Below are positions 16,227 through 24,182 of a stretch of DNA of 42,716 bases, in pieces. Below the pieces are notes generated by a model. It worked only from the letters and a program-made list of their open reading frames with translations. It was not told the origin of the DNA and ran no database searches. The position numbers and the translations under genes were made by a program. The stretch covers positions 1 through 42,716 of the forward strand of contig JAEEQP010000030.1 of the NCBI GenBank assembly GCA_016285355.1, written 5' to 3'. Within the stretch, counting starts at the first letter, position 1. Each line of letters begins with the position of its first letter. This stretch comes from Bacteroidales bacterium (GTDB taxonomy: Bacteria > Bacteroidota > Bacteroidia > Bacteroidales > F082).

Positions 16227-17684
16227 CTAATATTTTATAAACTGATACGCCCCAATGTCGGGTGCGCCAATGCGGGAAACACCGTCCAAATCGTAGGGTA
16301 ATTCGTTGCCAAATAAGGGATTGCCAGTGCCGATGACAGGCGAGGCGATACTGTCGATGTGATAGTCGCTTAGCTCGTCAATGAAATAAGGCTCCAAGTT
16401 GAACAGACAATGGTTGAAACCCGCCATATTGCCGTTGAATTTCTCCGACTTGATCAGGCAGTGGTCGAGGATGAAAGTGGAATCGGCATCGGGACCGAAA
16501 ACGGTGGAGAACTCGTCTTTTTGCTTGCCGTAGATAATGCAGTTGTCCATCTCCATGTGGAAAGGATAGTAAAACACTTGCTCGGTCTGGCCGTCAATGG
16601 CACGGTTGGCCACACTTACAGCGATATTGTTGTTGTGCTGGTCTTGCCAATAGTCGGCAAGAGTGCCGTGGACAAAGCGATAGTCGCCGCCAAAAGCCCA
16701 AAAATTGGCATAGCCGCAATTGGAAATGACAAAGTTTTTGGCCTCAACGCCATAGAGGATAGAATACAGCCCATAGCCGCTTTGGTTTTCGATGATGGTG
16801 TTGTCGATGCGAAGGGCGCATTCCGTGACTTTCAAAGAGGATTGGCAATTCAATCCGATGGTGCCGTTGCGGATGATGGCGTGGCTGACGCGATGGTCGG
16901 CACCAGCGCGACCGTCCATCATCAGGATTTGTTCCCATTGGCCAGGGGTGTCCCGATAATAAGCCTCCAAGCGGTCGCCTTGGATAATGACAGGTTCGTC
17001 AGCGGTTCCGTCGATGATGAGCTGACCGTCGCTCCACGAGAATATGCCGCTGCCTTGGTGACAATAGATGCGTGTGCCTTCCTCAATTTTCAAGGTGCCC
17101 CATGAGTTGATGAGCGCATAGCCATAAATGACGTATGGCTTTTCCTTGGTCCAAACGGTGGTTTGCAGGCTGTCTGCAACAATGCGGTAGGGATATTTCA
17201 CATTCCCTAAAGTGACGACTTTGTCCGCGACAATGTAGTTGGCGTTTTGCCCCCAAGCCAATAGTTTGACAATCTGTGTGTTGCCGTTGGTGATGAATTC
17301 CAGTTCGTCTTCCACCACAAAAGGCGTGTTCAAGTCGTTCGGGTTGATAGTGACGCGCAAAAAGGAGAAAAGGCTGTCTCCGGCAGGGATGACTTTATCG
17401 TAAAACTCCGTTTCATTTTCACCGTCAAGGTTGATGCGATAGGGGGATGCTTCTCCGCCAAGAAGACGTATAGAACTGATTTTCAAGTCGTCGCTATGAG
17501 TATTGTAGATTCTCAATTGATGTGTAGCAGAGCCCAAAGAGGTGAAAACCGTGTCAAACAACACCGTGTCCGCCGAAAAACTGAGTTTCAGGCTTGAGTC
17601 GGGATTGATTTGATTGTTTTTTTTGCACGAATAGCCTGCGAGCAGCAAAACAATCAATATGAATAAAATAGGTTGTTTTTTCAT
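16227..17684 (-). CDS. Lipoprotein with right-handed parallel beta-helix
   Basis: 485 residues. Lipoprotein signal with lipobox LLAGYSC (Cys20). Residues about 35-140 form an immunoglobulin-like region (FDTVFTSLGSATHQLRIYN). From about 190 there is a beta-helix typical of surface Bacteroidetes proteins (GTLKIEEGTRIYCHQGSGIF, LIIDGTADEPVIIQGDR, HAIIRNGTIGLNC). It ends in PDIGAYQFIKY, as in 'choice-of-anchor' outer-surface proteins. Gap to murB is 36 bp, so co-transcription is likely. Function unknown; surface glycan contact is an inference. Confidence 0.83.
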   Translation of the reverse strand: MKKQPILFILIVLLLAGYSCKKNNQINPDSSLKLSFSADTVLFDTVFTSLGSATHQLRIYNTHSDDLKISSIRLLGGEASPYRINLDGENETEFYDKVIPAGDSLFSFLRVTINPNDLNTPFVVEDELEFITNGNTQIVKLLAWGQNANYIVADKVVTLGNVKYPYRIVADSLQTTVWTKEKPYVIYGYALINSWGTLKIEEGTRIYCHQGSGIFSWSDGQLIIDGTADEPVIIQGDRLEAYYRDTPGQWEQILMMDGRAGADHRVSHAIIRNGTIGLNCQSSLKVTECALRIDNTIIENQSGYGLYSILYGVEAKNFVISNCGYANFWAFGGDYRFVHGTLADYWQDQHNNNIAVSVANRAIDGQTEQVFYYPFHMEMDNCIIYGKQKDEFSTVFGPDADSTFILDHCLIKSEKFNGNMAGFNHCLFNLEPYFIDELSDYHIDSIASPVIGTGNPLFGNELPYDLDGVSRIGAPDIGAYQFIKY

Positions 17685-17701
17685 GACGATGAAATAAAAG
17701 G

Positions 17702-17754
17702 CAAAAATAGACTTTTATCTGATACGAGCGGAAATGGATTTTATTGTATTTTTG
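17702..17754. promoter_or_regulatory. Divergent promoters (lipoprotein-murB and OMP gene)
   Basis: Minus-strand TATTTTTG at 17702-17709 serves the lipoprotein-murB unit; plus-strand TATTTTTG at 17747-17754 serves the gene starting at 17771, with a leader of about 10 nt. Confidence 0.65.
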
Positions 17755-17770
17755 CGCAAAATTCAGAAAA

Positions 17771-18328
17771 ATGAGACGTCTTGGAATTATCGCAGCATTG
17801 ACTTTGATGCTTTTGGGCTTTGCAGGCAAGGCCTCGGCACAGTTTCTTCCCGATGTGCCTGATTTGAAAGGGAAGGTGGTTTATGGCGGCGGTTTCGGCT
17901 TCGGTATGTCGGGAAATTACCTTAGCTTGTCCGTTTCTCCGCAAATTGGGTACCGTGTCTTCAATCCGTGGGAAGTCGGTGTGCGTGCCATTTATGATTT
18001 GACCGCTGATTTCAATAGATTATATGGGAATACTTATGGCCATTATTTTGGTGTGGCACCTTATACTAACTTTCAGATTTACAAAGGTTTGTTTGCCCAT
18101 ATTGAGGATGAAGTGATGTATGGCCTCGTCAGATGGAACCATGAAACCGTGTCTCAGAAATGGTACAACAGTGTCTTTGTGGGCGGTGGTTACAGACAAT
18201 ACTCATACACAGGTAGTTGTGTCTATATTTTGGTACTTTACAACCTCAGTTGGGGCACAATCCAGTCGGGTAGTTGGGATACACCTTACGCTTCGCCTAT
18301 CGCAATCCGTGTGGGCTATTGCTTCTAA
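17771..18328 (+). CDS. Outer-membrane beta-barrel protein, OmpA/OmpW-like size
   Basis: 185 residues from ATG 17771; the frame is open from 17744 but that part overlaps the promoter. Signal peptide 1-24 (cleavage after KASA). The rest alternates hydrophobic and polar residues with many Tyr/Gly, and ends in a terminal aromatic strand (PIAIRVGYCF) typical of outer-membrane barrels. No function can be given. It is convergent with smpB, 19 bp apart. Confidence 0.78.
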   Translation: MRRLGIIAALTLMLLGFAGKASAQFLPDVPDLKGKVVYGGGFGFGMSGNYLSLSVSPQIGYRVFNPWEVGVRAIYDLTADFNRLYGNTYGHYFGVAPYTNFQIYKGLFAHIEDEVMYGLVRWNHETVSQKWYNSVFVGGGYRQYSYTGSCVYILVLYNLSWGTIQSGSWDTPYASPIAIRVGYCF

Positions 18329-18347
18329 AAGTTCTGATTTTTAGGCT

Positions 18348-18809
18348 TTAATACCTGTCCATCCTTTCCAACTCGCGCTTTGAGTCTTTGGTTTTCAGGC
18401 TTTCGCGCTTGTCATAATAGTGTTTGCCTCGAGCTAAAGCGATGTCCAATTTGGCAAGGCCATTCTCATTGATGAACAGCATGACAGGCACGATGGTGAA
18501 GCCTTTCTCCTGCACTTTGTTCTTCAGTTTGCGCAGTTCGCGGGCATTGAGAAGCAGCTTGCGGTCGCGTTTGGGGTCGTGGTTGTTGTAGGTGCCTTGG
18601 GCATATTCAGCGATGTGCATTCCGATGACAAACAGCTCGTTGCCCTTGAAACTACAATACGAATCCGCCAGACTCGCCTTGCCACCACGAATCGATTTGA
18701 TTTCCGTTCCCGTAAGCACGATGCCTGCCGTCAGCGTTTCCACGAGGAAGTACTCAAACGTGGCGCGTTTGTTCTTTATCTTGATGTTATTGGTGTTCTT
18801 TTTTTCCAT
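18348..18809 (-). CDS. smpB: SsrA-binding protein SmpB
   Basis: 153 residues from [20 protein letters not shown]; the longer frame to 18878 would cross the promoter. SmpB binds tmRNA and delivers it to stalled ribosomes for trans-translation. Motifs: [40 protein letters not shown], and the basic C-terminal tail [20 protein letters not shown] that mimics codon-anticodon pairing. Confidence 0.97.
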   Translation of the reverse strand: MEKKNTNNIKIKNKRATFEYFLVETLTAGIVLTGTEIKSIRGGKASLADSYCSFKGNELFVIGMHIAEYAQGTYNNHDPKRDRKLLLNARELRKLKNKVQEKGFTIVPVMLFINENGLAKLDIALARGKHYYDKRESLKTKDSKRELERMDRY

Positions 18810-18817
18810 TGCGGCTG

Positions 18818-18855
18818 CAAAAGTACAAAATTCTTGCCGATAATTTGTATTTTTG
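18818..18855. promoter_or_regulatory. Back-to-back promoters of smpB and aroC
   Basis: Minus TACTTTTG (18818-18825) ends 9 nt before the smpB ATG; plus TATTTTTG (18848-18855) ends 6 nt before the aroC ATG. Both leaders would be nearly absent. Confidence 0.65.
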
Positions 18856-18860
18856 CCTCC

Positions 18861-19829
18861 ATGAATACTATTGGTCACTTATTTAAGCTCACTACTTTCG
18901 GTGAGTCACACGGCGCGGCCATCGGCGGTGTCATAGACGGCTGCCCATCGCAATTGAAGTTGGATTTTGATTTCATTGATACCGAACTAAATAGGCGCAA
19001 GACAGCGCAAACCTTTTCGGCTTCCCAACGCAAGGAATCGGACCGAATCGAATGGCTATCGGGTTTGCTTGATGGTGTCACTTTGGGCACGCCGATTGCC
19101 TTTATGGTGCGCAATGAAGACTGCAAACCAGAGGATTACGATGCTTTGAAAGACATTTATCGTCCCTCGCATGCTGATTTCACGTATGAGCAGAAATTTG
19201 GAATTCGTGATTGGCGTGGCGGAGGAAGAGCCTCGGCAAGAACCACTTTGCCTATCGTCGTGGCGGGTGCCATTGCCAAGCAGATTTTAAAGGGAAAAGG
19301 CATCAAGGTCTTTGCGCAAGTGGTTGGTATGGGCGATGCGGAACAGGCTAAAAAAGAGGGTGATACGGTGGGTGGTGTTGTAGAGTGCAGGATTGAAGGT
19401 GCTCCAGCAGGTTTGGGCGAACCGATGTTCGGAAAATTTTCAGCCGAGTTGGCGCACGCTATGTTCAGCATTCCTGCCGTGAAAGGTTTTGAAATCGGCG
19501 ATGGCTTTGCCTTGGCTGGAATGAAAGGCTCTGAGGCTAACGACACCTTTATTAATAAGGAGGGCAAGATCAAGACTTTAACAAATCACTCAGGTGGCAT
19601 TCAGGGCGGTATCACCAATGGAAATGACATTGTTTTCCGTGTTGCCTTCAAACCCATTCCAAGCATTTCCCAACCTCAGCAGACCGTGAATCGGGCAGGA
19701 GAGACCTGCCAAATCGCCATCGAAGGGCGGCATGATGTATGTGCCTTGCCGCGTGCAGTTGTTTTGGTGGAGGCTTTGGCGGCTATGGTGACTTTGGATG
19801 CGGTGATGATGGCTAAGGAATGTGGTTAG
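18861..19829 (+). CDS. aroC: Chorismate synthase, shortened form
   Basis: 322 residues from ATG 18861 ([18 protein letters not shown]). It converts EPSP to chorismate using reduced FMN, last step of the shikimate pathway. Signature blocks are intact: [70 protein letters not shown]. However, about 30-35 residues found in most homologues (the region containing CPDPE) are absent after residue 155: VVGMGD runs straight into [13 protein letters not shown]. Flanking conserved segments are in frame, so this is probably a functional compact variant. Confidence 0.94.
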   Translation: MNTIGHLFKLTTFGESHGAAIGGVIDGCPSQLKLDFDFIDTELNRRKTAQTFSASQRKESDRIEWLSGLLDGVTLGTPIAFMVRNEDCKPEDYDALKDIYRPSHADFTYEQKFGIRDWRGGGRASARTTLPIVVAGAIAKQILKGKGIKVFAQVVGMGDAEQAKKEGDTVGGVVECRIEGAPAGLGEPMFGKFSAELAHAMFSIPAVKGFEIGDGFALAGMKGSEANDTFINKEGKIKTLTNHSGGIQGGITNGNDIVFRVAFKPIPSISQPQQTVNRAGETCQIAIEGRHDVCALPRAVVLVEALAAMVTLDAVMMAKECG

Positions 19830-19883
19830 GATCTCTGAAATGATGTAAGAAAAATGAATTTTAATAACCAACAAAAATAGTTT

Positions 19884-22769
19884 ATGAAAAGATTAAGAAT
19901 GATTACAATGTGCTTGTTTGCTATGTTGGCGGCAAGTCTGTGTGCCAAGGCACAGGAAATTACGATTACATTGTATCCAGGTTGGAACTGGATTAGCTAT
20001 CCCAATGCGGAGGCGATGGAAATTGACGAAGCCATGGGTGATTTTTTGCCCATGGAAGGCGACATGATCAAATCACAGTTCATCAATTCCAAGTATTCGA
20101 GAGGCCGCTGGGCTGGCGGTGTCACCCACTTTATGCCTGGTTGGGGCTACATGTACTACTCAGCTCGAACTGAGTATGTCGAGTTTGTCTTTGCACAACC
20201 TCCTTCCGATGATGTGGTTACGGCCACACCGACCAGCATTACTGATACCAGTGCAGTAGTAGGCGGCATGGTGGTGTTGCCCGAAGGCACCCATGTGTTC
20301 CTTCGCGGTGTGTGCTGGGGCACGTTGCCAAGCCCTGACATCGATGGCGACCACACCTCGGATGGCACGGGCATAGGAAGCTTCAGCAGCACGATTGAAG
20401 GCCTAACCCCTGCAACCACCTATTATGTGCGTGCCTATGTAGTGAGTGACCACGGTCTGGCTTACGGCAACGAATTGCTTTTCACTACTGGTTCAAGCGG
20501 TAGTGGTGGCCATGCATACATCGACCTTGGCCTGCCAAGCGGTGCCCTTTGGGCTACCTGCAACGTGGGTGCCGACAACCCCGAGGACTATGGCGATTAC
20601 TTCGCTTGGGGCGAGACGCAACCAAAAGACAGTTATTCCTGGGACAACTACCTGTACGGAAGTGGTTATAATCAGTTGACGAAATACTGCTACGATTCCT
20701 ATTATGGTTACAATGGTTTCGCCGATACTTTGACTGTTTTGTTGCCTGAGGACGATGCCGCCACGGCTAATTGGGGAACAGATTGGCGCATGCCAAACAA
20801 TGCAGAATGGAATGAACTGTTTATTTACACAACAAAAACGCAGACAACCCAAAACGGTGTTTACGGTACACTGTTTACTGGAGAAAATGGTAACAGTATT
20901 TTTCTTCCCGCTGCTGGCTGTTGGTATAACGAATCGCCGAATGATGTTGGCCAATTTGGTTACTATTGGTCAAATAAGCTTTATAGCAGTTATCCTTCTG
21001 CATCCTATTACTTCACCTGCAATCCAGATGGCACCTATTATTTGAATTCCATTTACGATCGTTTCGTTGGACGCTCTGTCCGAGCCGTGCGTACCGTCCC
21101 GCTTGCAACCTATACAATCAATGCCACTGCTAATCCTGAGGAAAGCGGATGGGTGATTGGTGCCGATTCCTACCGAGAAGGTGCTGAGTGTACACTTGTC
21201 GCAGAAGCTTACGAAGAGTATATTTTCATTAATTGGACGGAGGATGGCGAGGTGGTTTCCACGGATGCCACCTATTCATTCATTGTCACTGGGAACAGAA
21301 ACTTGGTGGCAAACTTTGTTATTAACGATGGAACCTACCATGAATACGTCGACCTTGGCCTGCCAAGCGGCCTGCTGTGGGCCACCTGCAACGTGGGTGC
21401 TAGTTTGCCCGAGGACTATGGCGACTACTTCGCATGGGGCGAGACCCAACCCAAGGTCAATTACAACTGGAGCACCTATCAGTACTGCAACGGCAGTTAC
21501 AACACTCTTACCAAGTACTGCACCGATGCCAGCTATGGTTACAATGGCTTCACTGACAACCTGACCACCCTGTTGCCCGAGGACGACGCGGCCACGGCCA
21601 ATTGGGACAGCGACTGGCGTATGCCCACTAAGGAGGAATGGCAAGAGCTTTACAACAACACTAACGTTATTTGGACGACCCAAAACGGCGTGAACGGACG
21701 ACTCTTCATCTCCTCAAACGGCAATAGTCTCTTCCTTCCCGCCTCCGGCTATTTCTGGGGCTCGGAGCTCTACAACGCTGGCTCTAATTGCCTTTACGGT
21801 TCGAGTTCGTTCCGCACGGACTTCCCGATCAACGCATGGTATTTCTCCTTCGATTCGGGCAACTATCAGATGGACGGTAGTTATACCCGCAGCGGTGGCT
21901 TCACTGTCCGACCAGTGCGTTCTTCAGAGCAGAACACAGCCCCCACTGGAGCCATCAACGGCAAGTTCACCATAAACGCCGATGGTGACCAAGTCTATTT
22001 CTCGCAAGGCAACCTGCAATACAAGGCTTCCACCGACACATGGAAGTTTGCCGAGAGCCAACACGACTTCATTGGTGATGCCAATAGTAACATCTCCTCG
22101 TTTTATGATGGCTGGATAGACTTGTTCGGTTGGGGCACGAGCGGTTACCATGATACCAACGATTCTTATAACGTAAACTATCAACCATGGTCAAGCTCAG
22201 ATTCGTTGCTGGACAATGATTATAATATTTATGGTTACGGTCCTTCAACGAACATGCCTGATGTGAACTTAACGGGTACCAGTGCCAATTATGACTGGGG
22301 CGTTAACAACCCAATCAGCAATGGCGGCAACACCGCTAATCAATGGCGCACCCTAACTCAACCCGAATGGAACTATGTCTTAAACACAAGAAATACTCCC
22401 TCGGGCATCCGTTTCGCAAAAGCTCAGGTGAACGACATCAATGGTGTGATATTGTTGCCTGATGATTGGACAACTGACACATATACCTTAAACAATACCA
22501 ACAGTATTGGAGCTTCTTACATTAGCAATGTGATAAATGCCACCCAATGGGTTACAATTGAAAATGCTGGAGGCGTATTTCTTCCAGCTGCTGGCGGACG
22601 TTTCGGAACCACTGTCGCTGATGTCGGTTCCACTGGATTTTATTGGTTGTCTTCTAGCAATTCCAGTTGCTGTGCGTATTATGTTTATATTTACAATTCA
22701 GGTATTTATCTGGTCAACTATAGGCGCTACCTAGGCCGTTCTGTACGCCTTGTCTGCGATGTCGAGTAG
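19884..22769 (+). CDS. Large secreted FISUMP-domain surface protein
   Basis: 961 residues. Signal peptide 1-23 (cleavage near CAKA-QE). Then a GWNWISYP domain (about 24-105), an FN3-like domain (about 110-205, TPATTYYVRAYVVSDHGLAYGN), and a FISUMP (Fib_succ_major) domain from about 210. An InlB-type beta-repeat (about 412-480, FINWTEDGEVVSTDATYSF) leads to a second FISUMP domain from about 486, nearly identical at its start (LGLPSG.LWATCNVGA), and a third related domain from 690 to the end (QVYFSQGNLQYKAS). The last is homologous to the C-terminus of the 3028-5304 adhesin. Inferred surface binding role. No C-terminal sorting domain is obvious. Confidence 0.85.
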   Translation: MKRLRMITMCLFAMLAASLCAKAQEITITLYPGWNWISYPNAEAMEIDEAMGDFLPMEGDMIKSQFINSKYSRGRWAGGVTHFMPGWGYMYYSARTEYVEFVFAQPPSDDVVTATPTSITDTSAVVGGMVVLPEGTHVFLRGVCWGTLPSPDIDGDHTSDGTGIGSFSSTIEGLTPATTYYVRAYVVSDHGLAYGNELLFTTGSSGSGGHAYIDLGLPSGALWATCNVGADNPEDYGDYFAWGETQPKDSYSWDNYLYGSGYNQLTKYCYDSYYGYNGFADTLTVLLPEDDAATANWGTDWRMPNNAEWNELFIYTTKTQTTQNGVYGTLFTGENGNSIFLPAAGCWYNESPNDVGQFGYYWSNKLYSSYPSASYYFTCNPDGTYYLNSIYDRFVGRSVRAVRTVPLATYTINATANPEESGWVIGADSYREGAECTLVAEAYEEYIFINWTEDGEVVSTDATYSFIVTGNRNLVANFVINDGTYHEYVDLGLPSGLLWATCNVGASLPEDYGDYFAWGETQPKVNYNWSTYQYCNGSYNTLTKYCTDASYGYNGFTDNLTTLLPEDDAATANWDSDWRMPTKEEWQELYNNTNVIWTTQNGVNGRLFISSNGNSLFLPASGYFWGSELYNAGSNCLYGSSSFRTDFPINAWYFSFDSGNYQMDGSYTRSGGFTVRPVRSSEQNTAPTGAINGKFTINADGDQVYFSQGNLQYKASTDTWKFAESQHDFIGDANSNISSFYDGWIDLFGWGTSGYHDTNDSYNVNYQPWSSSDSLLDNDYNIYGYGPSTNMPDVNLTGTSANYDWGVNNPISNGGNTANQWRTLTQPEWNYVLNTRNTPSGIRFAKAQVNDINGVILLPDDWTTDTYTLNNTNSIGASYISNVINATQWVTIENAGGVFLPAAGGRFGTTVADVGSTGFYWLSSSNSSCCAYYVYIYNSGIYLVNYRRYLGRSVRLVCDVE

Positions 22770-22829
22770 TGTTACCAACTTCGTAGAGGTCTCGCGCCGA
22801 TGGCACATTACGACTGTATATGAGTTTGC

Positions 22830-23402
22830 GAGCTCCACACGATGCCGTGTGGGGTATATAGGAGGTCGTGTCTTCGACACGGATGGGGGCAGGAGGTGTG
22901 CTACAGATGTGTCAGGATGCGGTGGCTATGGTGTGTGGGGCATCCTGTGCCGTGTCGGTACTGCATGACATCAGACAGGTGAGGGACAGGCTGGATGATA
23001 GACTCGATGGAGTATGCTATAGACACGCTACATCTACATGTGAGGTGGCGTGCCTTTAGCACGCAGGTCACTATGGCTGGTGTGTTGAGCCCCACACTGT
23101 GCCGTGTGGGGTAAATAGGAGGTCGTGTCTCTGACACGGGCTGGGGCAGGAGGTATGCTACAGATGCATCATGATGCGGTGGCTATGGTATGTAGGACAT
23201 CCTGTGCCGTGTCGGCACTGCATGACAACAGACAGGTGTGGGACAGGCTGGATGATAGACTCGATGGAGTATGCTATAGACACGCTATATCCCCATGTGA
23301 GGTGGTGTGCCTCCAGCACGCGGGTCACTATGGCTGGTGTGTCGAGCCCCACACTATGCCGTGTGGGGTATATAGGAGGTCGTGTCTCCGACACGGGCTG
23401 GG
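22830..23402. repeat. 257-bp tandem repeats rich in REP-like hairpins
   Basis: Markers recur at exactly 257 bp: GAGC at 22830, 23087, 23344, and GGTCGTGTC at 22864, 23121, 23378. This gives two full copies and part of a third. Each holds a CCACAC...GTGTGG hairpin followed by a CGTGTC-TCC-GACACG type hairpin, and a GCGTGC...GCACGC hairpin later. No gene: the reading frames across it are repeat artefacts. It stands directly upstream of the transposase-like gene. Confidence 0.9.
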
Positions 23403-23440
23403 GCTGCACAATAGAAACGCATTATCCGCGTTTCATAGTC

Positions 23441-23893
23441 ATGAGCTACACTACATCATACTATCACATCGTGTTCCGCACCTACCGCAGCGAACACACC
23501 ATCCCCTTCGAACACGAGCGGGAACTGTATGCCTATATCTACGGCATCGCCAAGAACCTCCGCTGCCAGACCTATCGTATTGGCGGCATGCCCGACCACA
23601 TCCACATCTTCGTGTCGCTACCCTCAGACCTGTCTCTAGCCTCGTTTGTGCAGAGGGTGAAGAGCAGTAGCAGCAAGTGGATGAAGGACAACCCGAACTT
23701 CCCTGACTTCCGAGGCTGGGGACGCGAGTATGCAGGCTTTAGCTATAGCCTTCGCGATAAGGATATGATTGTGCGTTACATCAAGAGACAAAAGGAACAT
23801 CATGGTGCTACCACCTTTGCCGATGAGTATCGTTCATTCATTGAGGAAAATGGGGCTCCTATTGACGAGCGTTACTTTCTGAATGACGATTGA
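23441..23893 (+). CDS. REP-associated tyrosine transposase (RAYT), IS200-like Y1 family
   Basis: 150 residues from ATG 23441 (MSYTTSYYHIVFRTYRSE). HUH motif MPDHIHIFVSLP and the catalytic tyrosine in MIVRYIKRQKEHH are present. RAYTs are single-copy domesticated relatives of IS200/IS605 TnpA that act on nearby REP hairpins. Here REP-like hairpins lie on both sides (22830-23402 and 23930-24136) in a REPtron layout. Complete and apparently intact. Confidence 0.93.
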   Translation: MSYTTSYYHIVFRTYRSEHTIPFEHERELYAYIYGIAKNLRCQTYRIGGMPDHIHIFVSLPSDLSLASFVQRVKSSSSKWMKDNPNFPDFRGWGREYAGFSYSLRDKDMIVRYIKRQKEHHGATTFADEYRSFIEENGAPIDERYFLNDD

Positions 23894-23929
23894 ATGCATG
23901 TCTAGTACCCTGCATCTTGTGTCAGCGTC

Positions 23930-24136
23930 GTGCCGAAGGCACGGTATCCTATTTACCCCATACAGCTCTGCTGTGTGGGGTGTACCAAGACTGTAGACTA
24001 GGCAGGGCGTGCCGGAGGCACGCTACATCTACATGTGAGGTGTCGTGCCTTCAGCACGCAGGTCACTATGGTTGGTGTGTCGAGCCCTACACTATGCCGT
24101 GTGGGGTAAATAGGAGGTCGTGTCTCCGACACGGGC
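23930..24136. repeat. REP-like hairpins downstream of RAYT and partial repeat copy
   Basis: Hairpins CGTGCC-GAA-GGCACG (about 23930), CCCCATACAG...CTGTGTGGGG (about 23956) and CGTGCC-GGA-GGCACG (about 24009) precede a piece of the 257-bp unit (24013-24134) ending in GTCGTGTCTCCGACACGGG. The stem sequences differ between hairpins but remain paired. Confidence 0.8.
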
Positions 24137-24182
24137 GTGTGCTGTGAGTATGTGTGTCTATATCTGTATACTCTACTTATAC

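Noticed and set aside
18579..18860. Extended N-terminus of chorismate synthase
   Set aside because: The extension is antisense to smpB and crosses both promoters; MNTIGHLF is the family start.
22830..23402. CRISPR array
   Set aside because: Units are 257 bp and hairpin-rich, not short repeats with unique spacers, and no cas genes are near.
22868..23409. Cys/His-rich frames repeated in tandem
   Set aside because: They are translations of the 257-bp repeat units on both strands; the regular hairpins explain them.
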